Positions 45,253-54,162 of a stretch of 64,000 bases of DNA are shown here, piece by piece. Below the pieces are notes generated by a model, which saw nothing but the letters and a program-made list of their open reading frames with translations, was not told where the DNA came from and did no database searches. The position numbers and the translations under genes were made by a program. The DNA lies in the NCBI RefSeq assembly GCF_014204895.1, contig NZ_JACHMF010000001.1:2108001-2172000 (forward strand), written 5' to 3'. This DNA comes from Paractinoplanes abujensis. Its GTDB lineage: Bacteria; Actinomycetota; Actinomycetes; Mycobacteriales; Micromonosporaceae. Positions within the stretch are counted from its first letter, which is position 1. Every line of letters begins with the position of its first letter.

Positions 45253-48200
45253 CGGGAAAGTCGTCACGTTCTACTCCTACAAGGGCGGCACCGGCCGCAC
45301 CATGGCGCTGGCCAACGTGGCCTGGATCCTGGCCGCCAACGGCAAACGGGTGCTGGTGGCCGACTGGGACCTGGAATCGCCCGGCCTGCACCGCTTCTTC
45401 CGGCCGTTCATCGCCCCGCAGGCCCTGGCCGACTCGGGCGGCGTGATCGAACTGGTCCGCGGCTACGAGCAGGCCACCCTGCAGGACGTGGAACGCGACG
45501 ACGACTGGCACCGCGACTACGCCCGGGTCAGCCGGCACGCCTTCACGATCGACTGGGATCATTTCCCCGAGGGCGGCACCCTCGACTTCCTGGGCGCGGG
45601 CAGCCAGAACCAGGACTACGCGCGCAGCGTCTACGAGCGCGACTGGGACGAGTTCTACGAGCGGCTGGGCGGCGGGCAGCTGTTCGACGCGCTGCGCGAG
45701 GACATGAAGAAGCGCTACGACTACGCGCTCATCGATTCCCGTACGGGCTGGAGCGACGTCGCGGGCATCTGCACGGTGCACATGCCGGACGTGCTGGTCG
45801 ACTGCTTCACCTTCAGCGAGCAGGGCATCGACGGCGCCGCCACGGTGGCCGCCAACGTCTCCGCGCAGCAGGGCCGCCGGCAGATCCGCATCCTGCCCGT
45901 GCCCATGCGCGTCGACCTGGCCGAGTTGCAGCGCGCCGACGCGGGCCGGCTCGCCGCCCGGCAACGCTTCACCGGGCTGCCGGCGGGCATGCCGGCCCGC
46001 GAACGCGACGCGTACTGGTCGACCGTCGAGGTGCCCTACGTGCCGTTCTACGCGTACGAGGAAACACTGGCCACCTTCGGCGACCGGCCCGGCTCGCGCA
46101 GCTCGATGCTGGCTGCCTACGAGACCATCGCGCACTACGTCACCGGCGGCGAGATCTCGTCCCTGCCACCGATGGAGGAGTCGCTGCGCGAACGCACGGC
46201 GGCCCGGTTCGTGCGCCCGGCCGTCCTGCCCGAGCCGACGATCGCGCTGCGCTACGCGCCCGACGACCGGCTCTGGGCCGAATGGATCGCCAAGGTGCTC
46301 GAATCGGCCGGTGTCACCGTCAACGTGGTGGCGGTCGACCCGGACGCCGACAACGTGCCCACCCCCGAGGGGCGCTCGCTGACCGTCGTGTCCGGCTCCA
46401 ACGCGCTGGCCGAGCAGGCCCGGGTGCCGTCCGGCCGCGACCCCCGGACGCCCCTGGTCGTCTACGTCTCCGACGTCAGCGCGCTGCGCGGGCACAACGA
46501 GCGCGACGCCACGTTCCTGGTCGGGCAGCCCGAGGAGGTGGCCGTGGCCCGGCTGCTGCGCCTGGTCGGCCACCCGTCCGACGACTTCGACCGGGCCCGC
46601 ATCGGCCTGCGTTTCCCCGGCCGCTCGACCGTGCTGTTCAACGCGCCGATCCGCAACGTGCAGTTCACCGGGCGCGAGAAGGACCTGCTCGACCTGCGCT
46701 CCCAGCTGCAGAGCAGCGGCAGCCCGGTGGTGCTGTCGGGCGCCTCCCCGGTGGCGCTGCAGGGCATGGGCGGCATCGGCAAGACCCAGGTCGCGATGGA
46801 GTACGCCCACCGCTTCCGCAACGCGTACGACTTCGTCTGGTGGATCGACGCCGACCCCGTCACGTTCGTCGACACCCAGCTCTCCGACCTGGCCCGCGAG
46901 CTCGGCCTGGCCCCCGACGGCGGCATCGCCGACCAGGCCCAGGCCGTGCTGGGCGCCCTGCGCCGGGGCCGCACCCTGAGCCGCTGGCTGATCATCTTCG
47001 ACAACGCGGAAGACATCGCGGCGGTCAGCCGGTTCCTGCCCAGCGGCCCCGGCGGCCACGTCGTCGTGACTTCCCGCGACGCCGCGTGGGGCGAGCGGGC
47101 CCAGGTCGTGCAGGTCGACGTGTTCGACCGCCGGGAGAGCGTGGCCCATCTGCGCCGGCGGGTGCCCAGCCTGCGCGGCGAGGACGCGGCCCGGCTGGCC
47201 GAGCTGCTGGGCGACCTGCCCATCGCGGTCGCCGCGGCCGGGGCCTGGCTGGCCGACACCGGCGCCCCGATCGACGACTACCTCGAGCACATCGAACGGT
47301 TCGGCCCGGCCAACCTGGAATCGGTGTGGGACCTGTCGCTCAAACGCCTCGAGGAACGCTCCGCGGCGGCGTACCGGCTGCTCACCCTGTGCTCGGTGCT
47401 GGCACCGCAGATCGCCCTCGACCTGGTCTACAGCGACCGGATGGCCGAGCTGCTCAGCCCGCTCGACCCGATGGTCACCGACGCCATGTACCGCGGCGCC
47501 CTCGTCCAGCAGATCAACCGGCTCGCCCTGCTCAAGCTCGACGTCGGTGGCGGGCAGATCCACGTGCACCGGATCGTGCAGCACGTCGTGCGGCAGCGGC
47601 TGGCCCCCGAGCAGCTCGACGAGGCACGCCGGCAGGTGCACCTGGTGCTGGCCGCGGCCCGGCCCACCGGCGAGGTCGACGACCCGGCCACCTGGGCCCG
47701 GTTCCGGCAGTTGTGGCCGCACCTGGAGGTGTCCCGGGCCTACGAGTCGCACGAGGAATCCGTGCGCCGGCTGATCATCGACCGGGTCCGGTACGTGTGG
47801 CAGTCCGGCGGCTACAACGACGGCCGCCGCCTGGCCGAGGAGTACGTGCGCCGCTGGACCGAGCTGCGCGACGAACTGGCCGACGACTTCGCCCGCGCGT
47901 CACTGAGCCGCCAGCTGCTGCAACTGCAGTTCCACCTGGCCAACATCCTGCGCGACCGGGCCGACTTCGCCGAGGCCCGCGCGCTCGACGAGAAAGTCCT
48001 GGCCGAACAGCGCGAACTGCTCGGCGACTACCACCCCAACACGCTGACGACCGCGGGCGGGCTCGGCGCCTCCTTGCGGGCGCTGGGCCTGTACGCCGAC
48101 GCGCTGCGCCTGGACGAACGCACCACCGCGGCCTGGACCGAGATCTTCGGCGAGGACGTGCTGCGCACCATGATGGCGATGAACAACCTGGCCAGCTCGC

Positions 48201-49102
48201 TGCGGCTGTCCGGGCGGGTGCGCGAGGCCCGCGACCGCGAACGGCACCTGTACGAGCGGTGCACGCTGGTGCTGGGCGAACACCACACCCAGACCCTGTC
48301 GGTCGGCTCCAACCTGGGCCGCGACCTGCGCGAAGCCGGCGAGTACCTGGAGTCGATCGCGCTGCTGCAGGACATCCTCAACCGCAACCGGCAGGCGTTC
48401 GGCGACAACTCACCCCGCACGTACAGCGTGATGGCCAATCTGGCGGTCTCCGAACGCAGCGCCGGGCGCACCCGCGAAGCGGCGGCCCGGCTCGACACCG
48501 CCTACGACAACCTGAACCGGCTGCTCGGCCCGGACAGCCCCGAGACCCTGGCCTGCCGGCTCAGCCGCGCGGTCAGCCTGGCCGCCATCGGCGAACCCGA
48601 CACGGCGGCCGACGAGATGGCCCGGGTCGAACGGTCGTACCGGACCAGCCTCGGCGCGTCCCACCCGCACACCCTGACCTGCCTGAGCAACCGCTCCACG
48701 GTGGCCCGCGCGACGGGCGACCTGGGCACCGCGCGGCGCCTGGCCGGCGAGGCGGCCGAAGGCTTCGAACGCCGGCTGGGCGCCGACCACCCGTACACGC
48801 TGGCGGCCCGGATGAACCAGGCCATCTTCACCGCCGAATGGGGCGCGGTGCCCGACGCGTACGCGATGATCGTGCCTGTGGCCGACCGCATCGAACAGGT
48901 GCTGGGCGCTCAGCACCCCGACACCGCCCGCGCGGTGGCCAACCTGACCCTGATCCGCGCCGACATGGAGGGCCGCAACGCGGGCGCCGAACGCGACGCG
49001 CTGCGCCGCCTGCGCGACTCCCTGGGCGACACCCACCCCGCAGTCGAAGCCCTGCGCGACGGCCGCTACCTGCACCGCACCCTCGACCCGCACCCTTTTT
49101 AG
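45236..49102 (+). CDS. fxsT: FxSxx-COOH system ParA-like / NB-ARC / TPR protein (FxsT)
   Basis: 1288 residues. The N-terminal SIMIBI ATPase (about 1-315) has a deviant Walker A, YKGGTGRTMALANVAW (residues 15-30), and WDLESPGLHRFF. Residues ~330-450 resemble a TIR-like domain (IALRYAPDDRLWAEWIAKVL, VVYVSDVSALRG). The NB-ARC domain has Walker A GMGGIGKT (510-517), Walker B WLIIFDNAED and VVVTSRDAAWG. Past about residue 880 are kinesin-light-chain-like TPRs (EARALDEKVLAEQRELLGDY, HPNTLTTAGGLGASLRALG). This is an NLR-like sensor with two P-loop domains and a TPR array, a known companion of FxsA/FxsB. It may detect a modified peptide, or be restrained by it (inference). Confidence 0.9.
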   Translation: MTENRDGKVVTFYSYKGGTGRTMALANVAWILAANGKRVLVADWDLESPGLHRFFRPFIAPQALADSGGVIELVRGYEQATLQDVERDDDWHRDYARVSRHAFTIDWDHFPEGGTLDFLGAGSQNQDYARSVYERDWDEFYERLGGGQLFDALREDMKKRYDYALIDSRTGWSDVAGICTVHMPDVLVDCFTFSEQGIDGAATVAANVSAQQGRRQIRILPVPMRVDLAELQRADAGRLAARQRFTGLPAGMPARERDAYWSTVEVPYVPFYAYEETLATFGDRPGSRSSMLAAYETIAHYVTGGEISSLPPMEESLRERTAARFVRPAVLPEPTIALRYAPDDRLWAEWIAKVLESAGVTVNVVAVDPDADNVPTPEGRSLTVVSGSNALAEQARVPSGRDPRTPLVVYVSDVSALRGHNERDATFLVGQPEEVAVARLLRLVGHPSDDFDRARIGLRFPGRSTVLFNAPIRNVQFTGREKDLLDLRSQLQSSGSPVVLSGASPVALQGMGGIGKTQVAMEYAHRFRNAYDFVWWIDADPVTFVDTQLSDLARELGLAPDGGIADQAQAVLGALRRGRTLSRWLIIFDNAEDIAAVSRFLPSGPGGHVVVTSRDAAWGERAQVVQVDVFDRRESVAHLRRRVPSLRGEDAARLAELLGDLPIAVAAAGAWLADTGAPIDDYLEHIERFGPANLESVWDLSLKRLEERSAAAYRLLTLCSVLAPQIALDLVYSDRMAELLSPLDPMVTDAMYRGALVQQINRLALLKLDVGGGQIHVHRIVQHVVRQRLAPEQLDEARRQVHLVLAAARPTGEVDDPATWARFRQLWPHLEVSRAYESHEESVRRLIIDRVRYVWQSGGYNDGRRLAEEYVRRWTELRDELADDFARASLSRQLLQLQFHLANILRDRADFAEARALDEKVLAEQRELLGDYHPNTLTTAGGLGASLRALGLYADALRLDERTTAAWTEIFGEDVLRTMMAMNNLASSLRLSGRVREARDRERHLYERCTLVLGEHHTQTLSVGSNLGRDLREAGEYLESIALLQDILNRNRQAFGDNSPRTYSVMANLAVSERSAGRTREAAARLDTAYDNLNRLLGPDSPETLACRLSRAVSLAAIGEPDTAADEMARVERSYRTSLGASHPHTLTCLSNRSTVARATGDLGTARRLAGEAAEGFERRLGADHPYTLAARMNQAIFTAEWGAVPDAYAMIVPVADRIEQVLGAQHPDTARAVANLTLIRADMEGRNAGAERDALRRLRDSLGDTHPAVEALRDGRYLHRTLDPHPF

Positions 49103-50007
49103 GGGTCGTCGGTGGCGACCGGGCTGCCGATTGCCTTGCCGCTGGTGAAACGGGTGCGGTAGTCGGTGGCGGTCAGGCCGTAGTGGGCGCGGAAGCGGCG
49201 GGCGAAATAGTTCTGGTCGGGCCAGCCGACGCTCTCGGCGATCGCGCGGACCGTCCGGTCGGTGTGCAGCAGCATCTCGGCCGCCAGCTCGACCCGGTGA
49301 CGGGCCAGGAAGGCCACCGGGGGCAGGCCGGTGACCGACTTGAACCGGCGCACCAGGTAGCCCGGGGCCAGGTGCAGGCCGTCGGACAGCTCGGCCAGTG
49401 TCCAGTTGCGGGCCGGGTCGCTCTCGATGCGCCGCATCACCTCCACCACGGCCGGGTGCTGCGGCTCGGAACGCACGTCGGCCCCCACGGCCCGGGCCAC
49501 GCAGCCCAGCGCCAGCACGACCTGGGCGATCTGGTCGGCCCGGTGCAGGTGCACGGGCCGCGACCGCAGCGCGGCCAGGGCGTCCAGGTGGGCGAAGCAG
49601 GCGGCCCGTTCGGGCCCGCCCAGGTGCGTCGAGAGGATGCCCCGGCGGCGTTCCGCGTACGGGCCCGTCCACAGCAGGTGCCCCAGCAGCGGGTCGTCGC
49701 GGGTCCAGGCCAGTTCCCGGCGCAGCAGCTCGGCCGAGAAGCAGAAGTTGTAGAGCTCCAGCCCGCGGCACTCCTCGTAGCCGTGCCAGACGCCGGGGCG
49801 CAGCAGCACTGTGTCGCCCACCTCGAGCGCCTGCCGGCCGTTGAGGCTGTGGTGCACGCCGCGGCCGCCGGCCACGATCGCGACCTCGACGAAGCTGTGC
49901 GTGTGCACCCGCATCTCGTCCTCGTGCACGTGCCGCCCGGCGTACGCGAACGAGTCGTCGCCGAAGTAAACGAGAGTCGACTTGTTCTCGATGGTGGCGC
50001 CGGACAT
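49099..50007 (-). CDS. AraC family transcriptional regulator
   Basis: 302 residues from the ATG at 50007. The N-terminal cupin-like ligand domain (HEDEMRVHTHSFVEVAIVAG) is followed by the AraC double HTH (about 200-290): WTLAELSDGLHLAPGYLVRR, FKSVTGLPPVAFLARHRVEL and VGWPDQNYFARRFRAHYG. The type resembles sugar-responsive regulators. It is convergent with fxsT, with overlapping stops, and divergent from the PadR gene. Target genes unknown. Confidence 0.93.
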   Translation of the reverse strand: MSGATIENKSTLVYFGDDSFAYAGRHVHEDEMRVHTHSFVEVAIVAGGRGVHHSLNGRQALEVGDTVLLRPGVWHGYEECRGLELYNFCFSAELLRRELAWTRDDPLLGHLLWTGPYAERRRGILSTHLGGPERAACFAHLDALAALRSRPVHLHRADQIAQVVLALGCVARAVGADVRSEPQHPAVVEVMRRIESDPARNWTLAELSDGLHLAPGYLVRRFKSVTGLPPVAFLARHRVELAAEMLLHTDRTVRAIAESVGWPDQNYFARRFRAHYGLTATDYRTRFTSGKAIGSPVATDDP

Positions 50008-50028
50008 GACCGCACAGTAGCCGAAACT

Positions 50029-50048
50029 AACTCTACCTATATAGAGTT
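50029..50048. promoter_or_regulatory. palindromic operator between the AraC and PadR genes
   Basis: AACTCTACCTATATAGAGTT: the arms AACTCTA (50029-50035) and TAGAGTT (50042-50048) are perfect inverted repeats around six bases. It stands 22 bases from the AraC start and 6 from the PadR start, an AT-rich island in GC-rich DNA. Most likely a PadR autoregulatory site that also covers the AraC promoter. Confidence 0.55.
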
Positions 50049-50053
50049 GCCTG

Positions 50054-50347
50054 GTGACGCGTGCTCGACGTCCGTCCGCCCAGACCACCGCGGTGCTGCT
50101 CGAACTGGCCGCCGAGCCAGCCGCCTGGCGCTACGGCTACGACCTGGGCAAGCAGCTGGGCCTCAAGGCGGGCTCGCTCTACCCGATCCTGACCCGCCTG
50201 GCCGGCCGCGGCTTCCTCGACACGACCTGGGACACCGACGTGCCCACCGGCCGCCCGCCGCGGCATCTCTACCGGCTCACCCCGTTCGGCCGCCTGCTGG
50301 CCGCCGAGCTCGCGCCGCCCCGGCTCGAGCAGAGACGGGCGACCTGA
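50054..50347 (+). CDS. PadR family transcriptional regulator
   Basis: 97 residues from the GTG at 50054. The winged HTH of PadR type is complete: TAVLLELAAEPAAWRYGYDL, GLKAGSLYPILTRLAGRGFL and the wing with RHLYRLTPFGRLLAAELA. It lacks the C-terminal dimer helix of long PadR proteins (subfamily 2). Divergent from the AraC gene across a palindromic operator. The target may be the AraC gene or its own gene. Confidence 0.9.
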   Translation: MTRARRPSAQTTAVLLELAAEPAAWRYGYDLGKQLGLKAGSLYPILTRLAGRGFLDTTWDTDVPTGRPPRHLYRLTPFGRLLAAELAPPRLEQRRAT

Positions 50348-50367
50348 CCTGGCCCGCCCGTGAGCCC

Positions 50368-51039
50368 TCACAGGTCGCGCAGCAACCCCAGCACCCGTTC
50401 CGGGCCGTCGCGCAGGACGTTGTGGGTGACGGGCCACTCCTCGTAGTGCCAGTCGGGGTCGTGGCGCAGCCGGTCCATCGTCACCGGCGCCTGCAGACCG
50501 CCCGGGGTGTCCAGCGCCGCCGCGTACCGCTTGATCGGGACCTGCCGCCACGCGCCGGTGAGCCGGCTTTTCTCGAGCAGCGTGGCGAACGGGTGCGGCC
50601 GGGTCCGCTCGTCGAAGAACGGCATCGGGGCCAGACCCAGCCCGTCACCGCCGACCGCGTCGAGGAAGTAGGCGCGGTTGTCGTCGGTGGTCACGTCCCA
50701 GCACGACTCGCCGTCCTCGGTCACGTCCGTGTCGAGGTGCACGAGCGCGCTCACCCGGGCCGGGTGCCGGTCGGCGACCCCGTTGATGACCTGGCCGGCG
50801 TAGCTGTGGCCGACCAGCACGACCTGACCGCCGCCCGCGGTCAGGTCGGCCACCAGCTCGGTGACCTGCTCGACGTGGCTGGTGAGGTTGACCGGCCGCC
50901 GCGTGAGATCGTCGCCCGGCCACAACCCCGCGAGCGTCACACACTCGGCGGTGTGCCCGAGCTTCGTCAGCTCGGCGGCCAGCGGCTCGTACCACCAGCC
51001 GCCGTGCCAGGGCCCGGGCACGAGAACGAACGTGCTCAT
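50368..51039 (-). CDS. alpha/beta hydrolase
   Basis: 223 residues; ATG at 51039 overlaps the stop of the upstream hydrolase (ATGA). The nucleophile elbow is VLVGHSYAGQVI (Ser in GHSYAG). The N-terminal MSTFVLVPGPWHGGWWYEPL is typical of the group. Late His in VTHNVLRDGPERV. Specificity unknown. The two hydrolases form an operon. Confidence 0.92.
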   Translation of the reverse strand: MSTFVLVPGPWHGGWWYEPLAAELTKLGHTAECVTLAGLWPGDDLTRRPVNLTSHVEQVTELVADLTAGGGQVVLVGHSYAGQVINGVADRHPARVSALVHLDTDVTEDGESCWDVTTDDNRAYFLDAVGGDGLGLAPMPFFDERTRPHPFATLLEKSRLTGAWRQVPIKRYAAALDTPGGLQAPVTMDRLRHDPDWHYEEWPVTHNVLRDGPERVLGLLRDL

Positions 51040-51923
51040 CCGACGAGGACCGCGGACGGCTGGGCCAGCCAGGACAGGATCTCGGGCAGGATCTCCACGG
51101 CGCCGAAGTGGGCCGTGCCCGGCTGGACCGTCAGCTCGGCGTTGGGGATGCGTTCGGCCAGCCAGCGGGCATGGGCGGGCGGCACGCAGTTGTCCTCGGC
51201 GCCGTGCCACACCCGTACGGGCTGGGAAATCGTCTTGAGCCGGAATCCCCAGTCGCGGCGGGTGGCGAGCACGTCGTCGATCCACCCGTAGGGCCCGCCG
51301 CGCATGGCCTCGGCGTACGTCTCGACGAGCAGTTGCTGCATCATCAGGTCGCGCACGACCGGCAGGTCGGGGCCGGCGATCTCCTGCCGCAGCGACTCGA
51401 GCAGGCTGACCGGGCTGCGCCGGGTGCGATCGGCCTGTAACCGCAGGCTTTCGACCAGGCGCGACTCGTCCTGGGCGGGGGTGCCGAATTCCTGGGCGTT
51501 GGACGGCATCATGCCGCCGAACCAGTCGATCTCGGCGTCGTGCGGGGCCAGGCTGACCAGCACCGCGGCCCGGGTGACACGCCTGGGCAGCAGCGCGGCC
51601 GCGGCCAGCGCGTGCGGGCCGCCGCCGGAACGACCGACCACGGTGAACTTGCCGATGCCGAGGTCGTCGGCGATCGCGGCGATGTCGCCCGCACAGTCGG
51701 CCACCGAGCGGCCGCGATGCCGGTCGGAGCCGCCGTAACCGGGGCGGTCGTAGCTGATCAGCCGGATGCCGAGCCGGTAGAGCACGCCGGCCCGCGGTTT
51801 GGGGCCGACCCGGCTGCCGGGGGTGCCGTGGAGCAGGAAGACGGGAACGCCGTCGGGGGCACCCGACACCTCGTAGCGCAGGCGCCGTCCGCCTGTGTGC
51901 ACGTCGCTGTACGACACGGTCAC
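51036..51923 (-). CDS. alpha/beta hydrolase
   Basis: 295 residues from the GTG at 51923, behind GAGGA. HG oxyanion segment FLLHGTPGSR, then SYDRPGYGGSDRHRGRSVAD, a nucleophile elbow VVGRSGGGPHAL (G-x-S-x-G), and the C-terminal Asp/His regions WHGAEDNCVPPAHARWLAER and PGTAHFGAV. Similar to proline-iminopeptidase- or epoxide-hydrolase-like proteins; the substrate is unknown. First gene of a two-gene operon. Confidence 0.93.
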   Translation of the reverse strand: MTVSYSDVHTGGRRLRYEVSGAPDGVPVFLLHGTPGSRVGPKPRAGVLYRLGIRLISYDRPGYGGSDRHRGRSVADCAGDIAAIADDLGIGKFTVVGRSGGGPHALAAAALLPRRVTRAAVLVSLAPHDAEIDWFGGMMPSNAQEFGTPAQDESRLVESLRLQADRTRRSPVSLLESLRQEIAGPDLPVVRDLMMQQLLVETYAEAMRGGPYGWIDDVLATRRDWGFRLKTISQPVRVWHGAEDNCVPPAHARWLAERIPNAELTVQPGTAHFGAVEILPEILSWLAQPSAVLVG

Positions 51924-52024
51924 TCCTCGGGGCCACCGTCAACCGAGTGGTCACGTTACTGACGCCGGGGCGTCGAGACCAGTATCGGTGGGCGGCACCA
52001 GCCGGGTGTTGCGAAAGGTGCCTC

Positions 52025-52693
52025 TTACGGTTGGAACCGGTAACCCATTCCGGGCTCGGTGATCAGATGCGCGGGGCGGGCCGGATCGTCTTCGAGCTTA
52101 CGCCGCAGCCGGGCCATGTATTGGCGCAGATAGTTGGTCTCGGTGTCGTACCGGGGACCCCAGACGTCGTGCAGCAGGCTGCGCTGGGTGATCAGCTTGC
52201 CGGGGTTGCGCAGCAGGCGTTCCAGCAGCTGCCACTCGGTCGGGGTGAGCCGCTGCTCCGGGGTGATCGTGTGGCCGGCCAGGTCGATCGTGTACTTCCC
52301 GACCCGTACGGGGCCGGGCGCGGCGTCCCCCGGCTGCACGCGCCGGGTGACCGCGCGGATCCGGGCCATCAGTTCGTCCACCCCGAACGGTTTGGTCACG
52401 TAGTCGTCGGCCCCGGCGTCCAGCGCGTCCACCTTGTCGGTGCCCTCGGCCCGCCCCGACAGCACGATGATGGGCACGCTGCTCCAGCCGCGCAGCCCGC
52501 GGATCACCTCGGTGCCGTCCAGGTCGGGCAGCCCCAGGTCCAGCACGACCAGGTCGGGGGTGTGGGCGGCGGCCGCCTGCAGCGCGCTCGCGCCGTCGGC
52601 CGCCACCTCCACGTCGTAGTCGCGGGCGCGCAGGTTGATCCGCAACGCCCGGAGGATCTGCGGGTCGTCGTCGACGACGAGGATGCGCGTCAC
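52025..52693 (-). CDS. kdpE: KdpE-like response regulator
   Basis: 222 residues. Receiver domain (1-120) with acidic pocket VDDDPQ, phospho-acceptor Asp in LVVLDLGLPDLDG, and Lys in VTKPFGVDEL. OmpR-type winged helix (about 130-222) with LTPTEWQLLERLLRNPGKLI and TNYLRQYMARLRRKLEDDPA, as in KdpE. Its start overlaps the sensor kinase gene stop. kdpFABC potassium pump genes are not in the window, so the target promoter is elsewhere. Confidence 0.92.
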   Translation of the reverse strand: MTRILVVDDDPQILRALRINLRARDYDVEVAADGASALQAAAAHTPDLVVLDLGLPDLDGTEVIRGLRGWSSVPIIVLSGRAEGTDKVDALDAGADDYVTKPFGVDELMARIRAVTRRVQPGDAAPGPVRVGKYTIDLAGHTITPEQRLTPTEWQLLERLLRNPGKLITQRSLLHDVWGPRYDTETNYLRQYMARLRRKLEDDPARPAHLITEPGMGYRFQP

Positions 52694-54162
52694 GATGTGC
52701 CCTTCGGCAGGCGCAGGACCATGGTGAGGCCTCCTCCGGGTGTGTCCTCGGGGGTCAGGGTGCCCGACATCGCCTCGGTCAGCCCGCGCGACAGGGCCAG
52801 CCCGAGACCGACGCCGGTGTGGTTGTCGTGGTCGCCGAGCCGCTGGAAGGCCTGGAAGACGCGGTCGCGGTCGCCCGCCGCGATGCCCGGGCCGTGGTCG
52901 ACGACGCGCAGCTCGACGTGCTCACCCGCGGCGGCGGCGGTGATCTCGACGGGCCCGTAGCGCAGCGCGTTGCCGACGACGTTGACCAGCACCCGCTGCA
53001 GCAGCCCGGGATCGGCCCGTACGGCGTCACCGGACAGCTGTACGGGCACTTCACAGCCCAGCTCGTCGAGCACGGGCGACACCACGTCCTCGAGGTCGAT
53101 GTCGACGGGGTGCACGGCCAGGGCGCCGGCCCGCAGGCGGCTCATGTCGAGCAGGTTGGCCAGCAGCGCGGCGAGCCGGTCGAGGGACACGTCGGCGGTT
53201 TCGAGCAGCTCGCGGCGGTCGTCCTCGTCGAAGTGCACGTCGTCGCTGCGCAGGCTGCCCACGGCGGCCTTGGCCGCGGCCAGGGGGGTGCGCAGGTCGT
53301 GGCTGACCGCGGTGAGCAGGGCGCTGCGGACCCGGTCACCTTCGGCCGCGGTGGTCAGGCGTTGCTGGCGCAGGGCGACGGCGGCCTGGGCCCCGAAGGC
53401 GGCGGCGATGCGCTGCTCGTTGGCGTCGAGCTCGCGGCCCTCGAGGACGAGCACGAGGCCGTCCTCGGCCAGGGGCAGCACAGTTTCGCCGGCGCGGGTG
53501 TCAAGCGGGCCCGGAGCAGTCTGTGGAGAAGTCGCGGTCTGTGGACGGGCGGCCGCGCGACTTGCGGAGCCGCTAGGGTCCATGGCACCCGGGTGGGCGG
53601 GGGAGGTGGTGGCCGTACCTGCAGCAAGATCGGATGTTTCACGTGAATCCGACTTGTCCGGTATGCGGGCGACCAGGCGGGGGCCGTCGGGAGTACCTTC
53701 GCGCAGGGACACCGAGGACAGGCCGAAGAGCTCGCGCAGCTCGGAGAGCAAGCCCGCGAGCGGGTCGGGGCCGGCCAGCACGCCCCCGGCCACGGCGGCG
53801 AGCACGTGCGCCTCCGCGGCGGCGGCGTCGGCCCGGCGCAGCCGGCGCGCGGCCAGGTCGACGATCCACGACACGGACAGAGCGATCAGCACGAAGACGG
53901 CCAGCGCGAGAGCACCCTGGCCGGTGTTGACGTCGAGACTGCGTACGGGGGCCGTGAAGAAGTAGTTGAGCAGCAGAAACCCGCCCACGGCGGCCAGCAG
54001 CGCGGGCCACAGCCCGCCCAGCAGCGCCACCCCGACCACCACGGCCAGGAAAAGCAGCACCCCGTCGGCCAGCTCCAGCCCGGCGGCGTGGGCCACCACG
54101 GTCAGCGCCGGCAGCAGCATCACCGTCAGCAGGAAGCCGGCGGCGACCCGCCCCCGGGTCAT
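52690..54162 (-). CDS. short KdpD-like sensor histidine kinase
   Basis: 490 residues. DUF4118-type membrane segments at the N-terminus (LLTVMLLPALTVVAHAAGL, LFLAVVVGVALLGGLWPALL, GALALAVFVLIALSVSWIV), a GAF-like region, then HisKA (AVSHDLRTPLAAAKAAVG) and HATPase_c (NVVGNALRYGP, VVDHGPGIA, GVGLGLALSRGL). It lacks the ~370-residue KdpD/Usp N-terminal sensor of full KdpD. ATG at 54162 overlaps the helicase stop (ATGA). A Ser/Ala/Pro-rich insertion is seen around residues 190-230. It probably signals to the adjacent KdpE. Confidence 0.88.
   Translation of the reverse strand: MTRGRVAAGFLLTVMLLPALTVVAHAAGLELADGVLLFLAVVVGVALLGGLWPALLAAVGGFLLLNYFFTAPVRSLDVNTGQGALALAVFVLIALSVSWIVDLAARRLRRADAAAAEAHVLAAVAGGVLAGPDPLAGLLSELRELFGLSSVSLREGTPDGPRLVARIPDKSDSRETSDLAAGTATTSPAHPGAMDPSGSASRAAARPQTATSPQTAPGPLDTRAGETVLPLAEDGLVLVLEGRELDANEQRIAAAFGAQAAVALRQQRLTTAAEGDRVRSALLTAVSHDLRTPLAAAKAAVGSLRSDDVHFDEDDRRELLETADVSLDRLAALLANLLDMSRLRAGALAVHPVDIDLEDVVSPVLDELGCEVPVQLSGDAVRADPGLLQRVLVNVVGNALRYGPVEITAAAAGEHVELRVVDHGPGIAAGDRDRVFQAFQRLGDHDNHTGVGLGLALSRGLTEAMSGTLTPEDTPGGGLTMVLRLPKGTS

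Noticed and set aside
46282..51291. 1669-codon open frame on the plus strand
   Set aside because: It is an out-of-frame shadow of fxsT and of the antisense AraC and hydrolase genes; no family blocks.
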